The translations under genes and the position numbers were made by a program. From contig JAAXHG010000167.1 of the NCBI GenBank assembly GCA_012270995.1, positions 1 through 53,876 on the forward strand: a stretch of 53,876 nt of DNA, written 5' to 3'. The DNA comes from Vicinamibacteraceae bacterium. GTDB lineage: Bacteria > Acidobacteriota > Thermoanaerobaculia > Multivoradales > Multivoraceae. The notes beneath the pieces were generated by a model that saw only the letters and a program-made list of their open reading frames with translations, was not told the origin of the DNA and searched no databases. Shown piece by piece: positions 14,980 through 22,894 of this stretch (position 1 is the first letter of the stretch; every line of letters begins with the position of its first letter).

Positions 14980-16772
14980 CAGGGATTCGAGGGCGCGAGG
15001 TGCCAGGCGCCGAGGGTATGCACCCTCGCATCGCCACCGTCTGCGAACAGAGACGTACCTATGCTGTCCGGGCGCGACGGATAGATGCGCCGTGCGATCG
15101 CCTGACGGCCATTGGCGAAGACCTCGATCACCGATTTGTCGACAAACACGCGTAGCTTCAGTCGCTCGCCGGGCTTCAGTTCCAGCGGTGCAGCTTCAAC
15201 GGCCTTCGGTGTGTCTTCGGGACCTGATCTGCGCGTGTCGACCTTCAGCCGTTCTTCTTCGGCGTCGTAGGAGATCGATGTTCCCTCCTGGCCATCGGGC
15301 GACGAACAGACTTTGAGCCCGTACTCTGAGGCGGCGGCGCTCTCCATCTCGACCTGCAGTTCGAGGCTGTTGCCGTCGACTTCGGCTATGCGCAGCTCCT
15401 CGTCGGCCGGCACGACGAACGGCCCCTTCCGCACTTCGCCGTAGCGGAGCGCTTCGATCTCCTCCGGCACGTCCATGCGAAGCAGTCCGTCATCCCCGAG
15501 CGTCAGCACCCGAGGCAGGCTCAAGGTGCCCGACCAGCCATGCTTCGCTCGCGCTCCGAACAGAGGCTCGTCGAGGATCCAAGCCCACATGATGCGGCGA
15601 CCCCGGTCGTCGACCAGGCTTTCCGGAGCGAAGAACGAGTTGTCGACCCAGCTCATCCGGGCGTGGGACTCGGGATGGAACTGTTCGTCCCTCCATTCCC
15701 CGACGTAGTAGCGGCAGCCGAGCCGGTGGCTGATGCAGAGGAGAACGTGCTTGCCGCCGAGTTCGAAGAGATCGGGGCAGGACACGTCTTCGTTCAGGGA
15801 CACGCCTTCGACACCGTGGGCGAACAGGTCGCCGGCGTACTTCCATTCGCCCTCGAGTGCCGGGGACTTGGCTACGGCCGGTCGCTGCCCGCCGAAGATG
15901 GCGTAGTAGGTGTCGCCTTCGAGCCATCCGAAGGGGTCCCATGATCGGTACTTCCCGTGGTGCTCGTCGCCCTCCCGGGTCTTCGGCGTGATCGGGTTGG
16001 AGTCGAGCTTCCTCCACTCGTTCAGGTCGTCGTCGAGCGCCACCGCCATTGCGTTGCCCTCGCCGTGCTGGTGGTAGCAGATGGTGGGCACGCCCTCCCG
16101 GTCGACGAAGCAGTTGCCGCTGTACATGCCGTCGAGCAGACCGGTGGGGTGATGGCGCCAGTGGAACAGGTCCGTGCTCGACATGTGCCCCCAGTGGTCG
16201 GACCGCTTGCCCAGCCGGGTGTCCTGGAAGATGTAGAACAGGTGGTAGCGCCCCTTCCAGTGGATGGCTCCGTTCGGGTCGAAGGGCATCGCCGCGCCTT
16301 CCGGAATCACGAAGTGGTAGCTGGGCCGTGCCGGGTCGCTCAGGATGCGTTCGCGCAGTTCGCGGGTGTTCTCGGCGAGTCGATCCGCCCTCCTGGACCC
16401 GGCAACCGACACGCAGCGCCAGGCGCCGTCCGACTCCCTCGTCATCCTGAACTCGAAGAAGCCGCCCCCGGTCGGCGAGCGGAGCGCGACCGGATCGACG
16501 GCGGCAGTGTCTCCGTCGAACACCACCTCGGCGTCGTCGAGGACGAAGCGCTTCTCCCGATCGGTCGGTCCGTCGACCTGCTTCCGCAGATACTTCCGGA
16601 GATCGGCCTTGGTCGTGCCGGAGCTGCTTCGCCAGGAGTCGGCGAAGAAGTTGACTTGTCCGTCGATGTCACCGGTCCTGGTCGCGTCGTCGTAGGCACG
16701 CAGAGCGGCCAGGAGGTCGTCCATTGACTTGGTCGAGGACTTTGTCGCGCGTTTACTCATCGTCAGAGCCAC
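14976..16772 (-). CDS. GH32-like protein with N-terminal NTF2-like domain, altered catalytic motif
   Basis: 598 residues (GTG 16772, preceded by AGGA; ATG 16760 is an alternative). Residues about 17-125 form a SnoaL/NTF2-like domain. Residues about 150-460 form a five-bladed GH32/levanase-type propeller, and a beta-sandwich follows to the end. GH32 enzymes hydrolyse fructans and sucrose with three acidic motifs. The nucleophile motif is present (FDPNG), and the Asp of the RDP motif is present as WDP. The ECP acid/base motif reads SCP (EDVSCPDLFEL), so the usual catalytic Glu is a Ser. No signal peptide is visible. The fold is well supported. Activity on fructans is doubtful, and it may belong to a divergent subfamily. 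Confidence 0.82.
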   Translation of the reverse strand: MALTMSKRATKSSTKSMDDLLAALRAYDDATRTGDIDGQVNFFADSWRSSSGTTKADLRKYLRKQVDGPTDREKRFVLDDAEVVFDGDTAAVDPVALRSPTGGGFFEFRMTRESDGAWRCVSVAGSRRADRLAENTRELRERILSDPARPSYHFVIPEGAAMPFDPNGAIHWKGRYHLFYIFQDTRLGKRSDHWGHMSSTDLFHWRHHPTGLLDGMYSGNCFVDREGVPTICYHQHGEGNAMAVALDDDLNEWRKLDSNPITPKTREGDEHHGKYRSWDPFGWLEGDTYYAIFGGQRPAVAKSPALEGEWKYAGDLFAHGVEGVSLNEDVSCPDLFELGGKHVLLCISHRLGCRYYVGEWRDEQFHPESHARMSWVDNSFFAPESLVDDRGRRIMWAWILDEPLFGARAKHGWSGTLSLPRVLTLGDDGLLRMDVPEEIEALRYGEVRKGPFVVPADEELRIAEVDGNSLELQVEMESAAASEYGLKVCSSPDGQEGTSISYDAEEERLKVDTRRSGPEDTPKAVEAAPLELKPGERLKLRVFVDKSVIEVFANGRQAIARRIYPSRPDSIGTSLFADGGDARVHTLGAWHLAPSNPC

Positions 16773-16955
16773 TAGCGCGTCGTCCTAGTCGGCAGGAACG
16801 GTGCCGTGTCTGCTCGAGACGCCGGGCGGGTTGGTCTTGATGAAGCGCGACCAACTCCGGGACCGTGTCCGCGCCGAACTCGCCGGACTCGATCTCGTCT
16901 CTGAGTTGCTCGCGGAACGCCGATTTGCAGCCGACGCCGAGGACACCACCTCAGG

Positions 16956-17201
16956 TCAGCCGCCCGCAGGCGAGCCGAGTGACTCCAGGTGCCTCGCGAT
17001 GAGCATCTTGATCAGGGACTGCCGAGGCACTCCCAGCCTCGAGGCCTCGCGATCGAGGGACTCGATCATCCAGATCGGAAAGTCCACGTTGACTCGCCGC
17101 TGGTCGTGGCCGGGTCGACGCGCCTTCGTCAGTTCGAGGTACTTCATGATGTTCTCGCCGGCGTCGAACTTCCGGTCGAGCTCCTTCGCCTTAGCCTTCA
17201 T
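16956..17201 (-). CDS. brnA: BrnA-like ribbon-helix-helix antitoxin
   Basis: 81 residues. Residues about 30-75 (RRVNVDFPIWMIESLDREASRLGVPRQSLIKMLI) form a ribbon-helix-helix DNA-binding domain. The N-terminal helix is probably the toxin-binding part. It overlaps the upstream toxin gene by 11 bp, and toxin-then-antitoxin is the order typical of brnTA. As a complex with the toxin it should repress at the palindrome 17452-17468. Confidence 0.82.
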   Translation of the reverse strand: MKAKAKELDRKFDAGENIMKYLELTKARRPGHDQRRVNVDFPIWMIESLDREASRLGVPRQSLIKMLIARHLESLGSPAGG

Positions 17202-17451
17202 AGAGTGCGACCTCCTCTCTGCGGGATCTGCGCACCGAGATGATCCGGATACGGTCCGTTCGGTAGGTGACCACGGCCGACCAGCAGGCCTCTCCGATTC
17301 TGCCGACCACGAGAAAGCGGGGCTCGTCGATGGTTCGGGCAGGCACTTCGATCAAGTCCGGGTCGTTCCATAGCTGCTGCGCGTCGCGAAAGTCGATGCC
17401 GTGCTTCGCCAGGTTCGACCTGCTCTTGCGGGCGTCGAACTCGAACTCCAC
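17191..17451 (-). CDS. brnT: BrnT-family toxin (RelE-like fold ribonuclease)
   Basis: 86 residues from a GTG start placed directly behind a perfect palindrome. The family pattern is clear: FEFDARKSRSNLAKHGIDF at the N-terminus, a central DPDLIEVPA, RFLVVGRIG, then the basic RIRIISVRRSRREE. BrnT proteins are translation-blocking ribonucleases neutralised by BrnA. The gene follows the lone ABC exporter by 21 bp on the same strand, but the intervening operator suggests its own promoter. Confidence 0.87.
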   Translation of the reverse strand: MEFEFDARKSRSNLAKHGIDFRDAQQLWNDPDLIEVPARTIDEPRFLVVGRIGEACWSAVVTYRTDRIRIISVRRSRREEVALYEG

Positions 17452-17468
17452 GGTATAGAAACTATACC
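17452..17468 (-). promoter_or_regulatory. Perfect 7-3-7 palindrome operator of the BrnTA pair
   Basis: GGTATAG-AAA-CTATACC ends one base before the toxin start codon. On the minus strand it contains TATAGT, a -10-like box, so repressor binding would block RNA polymerase directly and the mRNA could be nearly leaderless. Autoregulation through the antitoxin is known for this family; this exact site is inferred. Confidence 0.65.
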
Positions 17469-17472
17469 CTCT

Positions 17473-19428
17473 TCAACCCGCTCCGGCCTGCAGCGCGGCG
17501 TACCTCCGGTAGCGCCCGTCGGGCACCGCCATCAGCTCCTCGTGCGTCCCCTGCTCTCGAATCTGACCGTCCTCCAGGAAGTAGATCCGGTCCGCGTTGG
17601 CGATCGTCGACAGGCGGTGGGCGATGATGATGACCAGCCTGTCCTTCGTCGCTTCGTGCAGGGCACAGGCGAGGTAGGCCTCGGTCTCCGGGTCGAGCGC
17701 GGAGGTCGGTTCGTCCAGGATCAGGATGCGCGCGTCTCGCAGGAGGCCCCGGGCGATGGCGATACGCTGCTTCTGGCCGACGGACAGCTTGCTGGTGACG
17801 GTGCCGAGGTTGGTCCGGTAGCCGTCCGGCAGGGCGGCAATGAACTCGTGCGCCCCGGCGACGCGCGCGGCGCGCTCGACTTGCGCCTCGGTCGCGTCGA
17901 GATTCCCGTAGCGGATGTTCTCGAGGATCGAGTCGGAGAACAGTTGCGTCTCCTGGAAAACGTAGGAGACCTGGTCGCGGAGGCTGTCCACCGACACGTC
18001 CTTCAGGTCGACGCCGTCGATCGTCACCGTACCTTCGGTCGGCTGCACGAAGGCCGGCACCAGGTAGGCGAGGCTCGTCTTTCCCGCGCCGGTCGGGCCG
18101 ACGAGGGCGACGATCTCGCCCAGGCGGGCATCGAGGTTGATGCCGCGGAGCGCCCGGCGACCGTCGGGGTACGTCAACCCCACGTTCCTCATCTCGACGC
18201 CGCGGCGGATCCGGGGCACGTCGACCCCTTCGCTCGTCTTCTCCGACGGCAGGTCCATCAGGAAGAACACCCGGCGCAGTCCGGCGATGTTGTTCTGCAG
18301 AACGGGGTAGATGAAGCCAGCTCCGGCGAACGTCGCGCTCAGGACGAAGAAGTAGTAGTTCAGGACGAAGTAGTCGCCGGCCGTGAACGTGCCGTCGATC
18401 ACCCGTCCGGCGATGACGACGAAGAACAGGACTTGCCCCAGCAGGAATGCCAGGCTGCCGAACTGCTGATACGTCAGCCTGAGCAGCGACTCGATGCGGA
18501 AGCGCCTGAAGGACTCCTCGCTGGCCTTCCTGAACCGCTCACCTTCCCGCTCGTTTCCGCCGAGGCTCTGCACCGCGAGCACGTTGCTCATGCCCTCTTC
18601 GATGTTCGCCGTCGTGGCGGCGCCCGAGGCGCGGCTCGCCTGGCTCCTGCGCCGGGCCATGCGCGCGAAGGGGACGACGAAGACGAGCATGATCGGCAGC
18701 GACAGGGCCGCCAGCAGGATGACTTCGGGAGCGTCGCCGAAGTACGTGTACATCATCATCGCGCTGATCGTGATGCCGAGCGCGTGAGAGTAGAACTCGA
18801 GACCCACCTCGTAGAGAACGAGGCTGACGCTCGTCGTGTCGTAGAGGACGCGGTAGACGCTGTCGCCGATCCGCTGGTCGTCCAGGGTGGTCATCGGCAG
18901 GCGCTTGATCCGCCCGGCGAGTTTCGTTCTGAGCAGGTGGTTCAGCGACTGGGTCAGGCGAAGATGCACCCGGAAGTCGAGGAGTCCGAGGATGCCGCCC
19001 ATCAGGCCCGAGCCCCGGTTGGCTTCGTTCTCGGTCCGGGTGGCGGTGTCGTGCCCTTGGGCCAGCGTTCCGTGCCCCTGCTGCAGGAGGACGGTGGCGC
19101 CGCCCGACGAGGCCGCGGATGCCCCCGTGGGCATCCCGCTGGCGGACCTGGCCGTGCCCCGGTTCGTGGTGAATCCGAACACGGTCACCATGAACACGCC
19201 GAGGACGAGGATCCACGCCATGATCTCCAGTGGGCCCTTGCCGGCCAGGAACATGACGAACGGGGCGAAGTAGGCGGGGAAGCCCGGGGCGCCTTCCACG
19301 ACGGGCATGCCCAGGATGACGTGATCGACGACGACCTTGCCCGGCCAGGGCGCGACCAGCAGCCGAAACACCATCTCCGCCGTCACGAAGCCCAACTTGG
19401 CGGCGACCCGCGCCTTGAAGTGGCGCAT
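17473..19428 (-). CDS. Lone ABC exporter half-transporter, paralogue of 12456-14549, 5' end odd
   Basis: 651 residues from the first possible ATG. It is very similar throughout to the exporter at 12456-14549, including the Gly/Ser/Ala/Thr-rich loop (GASAASSGGAT, GTLAQGHDTA), Walker A GPTGAGKTS, signature LSVGQ and Walker B ILILDEP. Similarity continues about 35 codons upstream of the ATG (LREGEQALDRSASALD...TDIPFREVLRIF), but that stretch has no ATG, GTG or TTG before an in-frame stop. Either the original start codon has been lost, or a rare CTG (19594-19596) is used. No partner half-transporter lies next to it. It may form homodimers, pair with the product of 9991-12456, or be decaying. Confidence 0.83.
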   Translation of the reverse strand: MRHFKARVAAKLGFVTAEMVFRLLVAPWPGKVVVDHVILGMPVVEGAPGFPAYFAPFVMFLAGKGPLEIMAWILVLGVFMVTVFGFTTNRGTARSASGMPTGASAASSGGATVLLQQGHGTLAQGHDTATRTENEANRGSGLMGGILGLLDFRVHLRLTQSLNHLLRTKLAGRIKRLPMTTLDDQRIGDSVYRVLYDTTSVSLVLYEVGLEFYSHALGITISAMMMYTYFGDAPEVILLAALSLPIMLVFVVPFARMARRRSQASRASGAATTANIEEGMSNVLAVQSLGGNEREGERFRKASEESFRRFRIESLLRLTYQQFGSLAFLLGQVLFFVVIAGRVIDGTFTAGDYFVLNYYFFVLSATFAGAGFIYPVLQNNIAGLRRVFFLMDLPSEKTSEGVDVPRIRRGVEMRNVGLTYPDGRRALRGINLDARLGEIVALVGPTGAGKTSLAYLVPAFVQPTEGTVTIDGVDLKDVSVDSLRDQVSYVFQETQLFSDSILENIRYGNLDATEAQVERAARVAGAHEFIAALPDGYRTNLGTVTSKLSVGQKQRIAIARGLLRDARILILDEPTSALDPETEAYLACALHEATKDRLVIIIAHRLSTIANADRIYFLEDGQIREQGTHEELMAVPDGRYRRYAALQAGAG

Positions 19429-19643
19429 GTAGGAGAGGGCGCGCCCGAAGATGCGCAGGACTTCCCGGAACGGGATGTCGGTAGCCGTGTCGAGCGCGCT
19501 CGCCGAACGGTCGAGCGCTTGCTCTCCCTCTCGAAGCCTTGCCCGCCACGATGGACGGCGGCCGGGGAGTCGTGGGGCGGCAGCGGGGTTTGTCAGATCG
19601 TCGGTCTTCCTTCAGCCAGTCAATAGAGTTGCACGTTCCCGAG

Positions 19644-20383
19644 ATGTCTGTCGTTACGCTGCCGTCGCGGTCGAGATCGAGCGTACACGCGCCGCTGCTT
19701 CTGCTCGCGGGGCTGCTGGGCTTGCTCGTTGCCTGCGCGCCGGAGAGCAGCGCCGATCGGTTCGAGTCCGCCGCCCTGGCGCCCCGCCCTCCAGCCGTCG
19801 GCGGTCCGCGCTACGGCGGCCATCTTCGGGTGGGCCACTCCCTGGAGCCCACGTCGCTCGACGCGATCCTGGGCCGGTCGGGCGCCGACGCCTACTTCTG
19901 GCGGCAGATCTTCGATCAACTGGTCGACGCGGACCAGCAACTCAATCCGCGGCCGGAGACGTCGCTCGCCACTTCCTGGGAGATCGGGACGGATCCCGAC
20001 TCGATCACCTTCCACTTGCGTGAAGGCGTCGTCTTCCATGACGGCACCCCCTTCAATGCCCATGCGGTGAAGGTCAACATCGAGCGGATTCTCGACCCGG
20101 CTACCGTCGCCACGCCGCGCGCCTCGCTGGCGGTAATCGAGGGCGTCGAAGTGATCGACGAGTACACGGTGCGTTTCGATCTGGCCGGGCCGTGGGGCGC
20201 GGGCTTCGGCATGCTGGCCGACCGCGGCGGCGTGATGAGCTCGCCGGCCGCGATCGAGGCGCTCGGCGCCGACTACGGCTGGAACCCGTCGGGAACCGGG
20301 CCCTTCAGGGTGAAGGAGGTGATCACCGGCACCCTCGTGCACTTCGTGAGGAACGAGGACTACTGGGGCCGCGACGAGCACGG
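19644..20383 (+). pseudogene. Truncated oligopeptide-binding lipoprotein (SBP family 5), 5' part
   Basis: From ATG 19644 the frame encodes a lipoprotein signal (LLGLLVAC, lipobox Cys near residue 32) and the start of an extracellular solute-binding protein of family 5. Markers are GGHLRVGHSLEPTSLD, LRPETSLATSW-type sequence, FHDGTPFNAHAVKVNIERI and GTGPFRVKEV. About 245 residues match, against 500 or more in full-length members. At about 20383 the match stops abruptly and peptide permease sequence begins in another frame. The reading frame then runs through unrelated residues to a stop at 20864. This is the 5' part of a collapsed opp/dpp-type operon. Confidence 0.82.
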
Positions 20384-20394
20384 CGCTGCGCACG

Positions 20395-20817
20395 GTGATC
20401 ATCGCCATCGGCATCGCCAACGTCCCCTGGATGGCAAGGATCGTCCGCAGCCAAGGGCTCTCCATCCGCGAGCGGGACTTCGTCAAGGCCGCGGAGTCAC
20501 TGGGCCTCAGCCACCCGCGCATCATCGTCCGCCACATCCTGCCCAACTGCATCGCCCCGCTGATCGTCCAGAGCACCCTCAGCATGGGCTACGCGGTGCT
20601 CACCGAGGCCGCCCTCGGCTTCGTCGGCGTCGGCATCCAGCCGCCCACTCCTACCTGGGGCAACATGCTCCAGCAGGCCTTCCCGATGCTCGAGCAGCAG
20701 CCGCTGCTCTCGATCGTCCCGGGCGTGGCGATCTTCCTGCTGGTGCTGTCGTTCAATTGCGTCGGGGACGCGCTGCGGGACTTGCTGGACCCGCGGCTGC
20801 GGGGGGTGATTCATTGA
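20395..20817 (+). pseudogene. 3' part of an OppC/DppC-type peptide ABC permease
   Basis: About 140 codons match the C-terminal half of DppC/OppC permeases. Clear features are the EAA cytoplasmic loop (KAAESLGLSHPRIIVRHILPN), the GFVGVGIQPPTPTWGNML motif and the end VGDALRDLLDPRL. Homology begins upstream of the GTG at 20395, near 20377. The N-terminal membrane segments are missing, and the sequence joins directly to the solute-binding protein fragment. A full OppB-type gene and the rest of both partners are absent, so one deletion explains the structure. Confidence 0.82.
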
Positions 20818-20829
20818 TGCGGTCTAGCT

Positions 20830-20849
20830 TGACGTATCATGACACGTCA
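20830..20849. promoter_or_regulatory. Near-perfect 20-bp palindrome upstream of the RHH/Doc pair
   Basis: TGACGT and ACGTCA arms enclose ATCATGAC, and 9 of 10 base pairs match about the centre. It ends 35 bp before the antitoxin ATG and contains TATCAT (20835-20840), a possible -10 box. It is the expected kind of site for a ribbon-helix-helix repressor. Confidence 0.55.
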
Positions 20850-20884
20850 GGACTTGGCGGGTAGATGAGACCGGAGGCGTTTCG

Positions 20885-21097
20885 ATGACGGCGATCAAGA
20901 TCAGCTCGAAGGTGGACGAGGCAGCCTGGAACGAGCTTCGCGACCTGGCAAGGGAGACGAAGCGGAACGTCTCGGGCCTGCTCTCCGAGGCGGTCGAGGA
21001 GTATCTGGCACGGCGCCGCGTGAGGCCGGACGTACTGCGGCATCTGGAGGACTCGATGCGCGAGAACGAGGAGTTGGGGAAGCTCCTCGCGCAGTAA
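20885..21097 (+). CDS. Ribbon-helix-helix antitoxin of a Doc toxin
   Basis: 70 residues. ATAIKISSKV-like opening strand (TAIKISSKVDEAAWNELRDL), then NVSGLLSEAVEEYLARRR, fits a CopG/Arc-type ribbon-helix-helix domain. The C-terminal 20 residues are charged and probably bind the toxin. GGAGG stands 6 bp before the ATG. The Fic/Doc gene follows 21 bp later. Classical Doc toxins pair with Phd; pairing with an RHH protein is a known variant. Confidence 0.78.
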   Translation: MTAIKISSKVDEAAWNELRDLARETKRNVSGLLSEAVEEYLARRRVRPDVLRHLEDSMRENEELGKLLAQ

Positions 21098-21118
21098 CCG
21101 GTCTATCGTCGCTGATCC

Positions 21119-21520
21119 GTGGACCGAGTCCAGTTCCTCACGCTCGACGAGCTACTGGCGCTGCACGAGCGGCTGATTGTGCGCTTTGGTGGTTCAGCCG
21201 GCGTGCGTGACCTGGGGCTGGCGGAGAGTGCGCTCTTCCGCCCCAAGTCTGGCTACTACCACGACGTGGTGGAGATGGCCGCGGCGCTGTTCGAGTCGTT
21301 GCTGATGAACCACGCTTTCGTTGACGGCAACAAGCGCATCGCCTTCTTCGCGACCGATGTCTTCCTGCGGATGAATGGCTGGAAGCTGGAGGTCGAAACT
21401 CGGGAAGCCTACGAGTTCTTGATCGGAGGACTTGAAAGGGGGACGCTGGATCGAGACGCGCTGGACGAGTGGCTCCGCGCCTCTGTGCGTCCCGAAGGCA
21501 GCACCCTGCCCTCCGGGTAG
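21119..21520 (+). CDS. doc: Doc-type Fic family toxin
   Basis: 133 residues from a GTG start. The Fic active-site loop HAFVDGNKR lies near residue 61. This is the Doc form of the Fic motif, in which members phosphorylate EF-Tu and so stop translation. FLTLDELLALHERLI at the N-terminus and GGSAGVRDLGLAESAL are also typical of Doc. The 3' end overlaps the convergent sulfatase gene by 112 bp; both coding ends look real, though each tail is poorly conserved in its family. Confidence 0.87.
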   Translation: MDRVQFLTLDELLALHERLIVRFGGSAGVRDLGLAESALFRPKSGYYHDVVEMAAALFESLLMNHAFVDGNKRIAFFATDVFLRMNGWKLEVETREAYEFLIGGLERGTLDRDALDEWLRASVRPEGSTLPSG

Positions 21521-22848
21521 TCAGCGCCGGTGACGCTCGCGTCGACGGACCGGTTCCAGACGTCCAACTCCGCGCGCATGCGGGCTGCGATCTCGGGTTG
21601 CTCCTCGATCAGGTTGTTCTGTTCCCCGGGATCGTCGGTCACGTTGTAGAGCTCGAATGCCTCCGGTGACTCGGCGGTGTAGTTCCGCACCAGCTTGACG
21701 TCGTTGTCGAGCCAGGCGAGCCCGCCGCTGGCGCGGAAGCCGATTGGTTGGTCCCGGCGGGCGGGCTCGGACTCGAACACGCCGGCGATCGAGATGCCGT
21801 CGTGGAGGGCGTTGATCGACTCCGGGTCGAGCCCGACGACCTCGATCAGCGTCGGGAAGATGTCCATGGTGCTGGCGGGGAAGCCTGAGATCCTCGGCGC
21901 GACGACGTCCGGCCATTCGACGATCGTCGGCACGCGCAGGCCGCCTTCGTAGAAGTCCTTCTTGAAGCCGCGGAGGTGGCCGGTGGTGTCGGGGTGGACG
22001 CCGGGGTGTTCGGGGCCGTAGTCGATGTCGGGCAGTCCGCCGTTGTCGCTGGTGAACCACACGAGCGTGTTGCCGGCGATGCCGAGTTCGTGGAGGCCGT
22101 CTCGGAGAGTTCCGATCGAACGGTCCATGGCGAGGATCTCGGCGTGGTGGGTCCTCGAGGCATCGTCGAGTTCCGCGAAGGGCGCCTCGTCCTCCGGCAG
22201 GGCGGCGAACGGCCGGTGCGGCGAGGCGTACCAGATCACCGCGAACACCGGCTTCCCGCCCTCCCGCTGCTCCGAGATGTAGCGGAGCGCTTCGGCGACC
22301 AGGACTTCCGACGAGTCGCCCTGGAACTGCTTCGGCGCCCCCATCTCACTCAGCACGGGGTCCACGTTGAACTGGTTCGTGTCGCTCAGCCAGTAGTCGA
22401 AGCCGAGTTCGCCCGGATTGTGGGGGTCGTCCGCGGGGAGTGGATTGTCGCCGGCCGGATTGACGTCGTTCAGGTGCCACTTGCCGAAGTGAGCCGTTGC
22501 GTAACCGGCCTGCCGGAATGCCGCGGCGAGCGTTTTCTCCTGCTTGTTGATCGAATCGCCGACGCGGAAGGCTCCGGTGCGGTCGTTCGTGCGGCCGGTC
22601 AACACCGTCGCCCGGGTCGGGGTGCAGCTCGGCGCGCCGGCGTAGAACCGGTCCATGCGCAGCCCGGCGGCGGCCATCGCGTCGAGATGGGGCGTCTTGA
22701 GCAGGGGATGGCCGTAGTAGCCTGTCTGCGCCCAACCCATGTCGTCGGCCATGAGCAGCACGACGTTGACCGGGTCGTCGTGGGTTTCGGCCTGGCACGC
22801 GAGCACCGCGATCAGCAGAACGGTTGGAAATCGACCGACGGATTTCAC
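21409..22848 (-). CDS. Lipoprotein sulfatase (arylsulfatase A-like, family S1)
   Basis: 479 residues. The N-terminus LLIAVLAC is a lipoprotein signal with the lipid-modified Cys near residue 18. The sulfatase signature SCTPTRATVLTGR (near residue 73) carries the Cys that an anaerobic or FGE-type enzyme converts to formylglycine. Metal-site residues DDMGW and the later FTSDNGG (Asp-Asn) are present, as is GKWHL. The last 30 residues after DYPEG are Ser-rich and run antisense into the Doc toxin gene, so the original end may have been nearer 21520. The likely role is periplasmic desulfation of polysaccharides or other sulfate esters. Confidence 0.9.
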   Translation of the reverse strand: MKSVGRFPTVLLIAVLACQAETHDDPVNVVLLMADDMGWAQTGYYGHPLLKTPHLDAMAAAGLRMDRFYAGAPSCTPTRATVLTGRTNDRTGAFRVGDSINKQEKTLAAAFRQAGYATAHFGKWHLNDVNPAGDNPLPADDPHNPGELGFDYWLSDTNQFNVDPVLSEMGAPKQFQGDSSEVLVAEALRYISEQREGGKPVFAVIWYASPHRPFAALPEDEAPFAELDDASRTHHAEILAMDRSIGTLRDGLHELGIAGNTLVWFTSDNGGLPDIDYGPEHPGVHPDTTGHLRGFKKDFYEGGLRVPTIVEWPDVVAPRISGFPASTMDIFPTLIEVVGLDPESINALHDGISIAGVFESEPARRDQPIGFRASGGLAWLDNDVKLVRNYTAESPEAFELYNVTDDPGEQNNLIEEQPEIAARMRAELDVWNRSVDASVTGADYPEGRVLPSGRTEARSHSSSASRSSVPLSSPPIKNS

Positions 22849-22894
22849 GTCGGTTGAACGCTAACCTACGGGGCGCGCCGCGTGGTTGACCGCC

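Noticed and set aside
16810..16950. Minus-strand peptide-like stretch (FREQLRDEIESGEFGADTVPELVAL)-type sequence beyond the BrnA gene
   Set aside because: It looks coding-like but has a stop just upstream, no start codon and no recognised family; too little to call a gene or remnant.
17401..19626. 741-codon open frame antisense to the lone ABC exporter
   Set aside because: Same reason; the opposite strand has all nucleotide-binding motifs.
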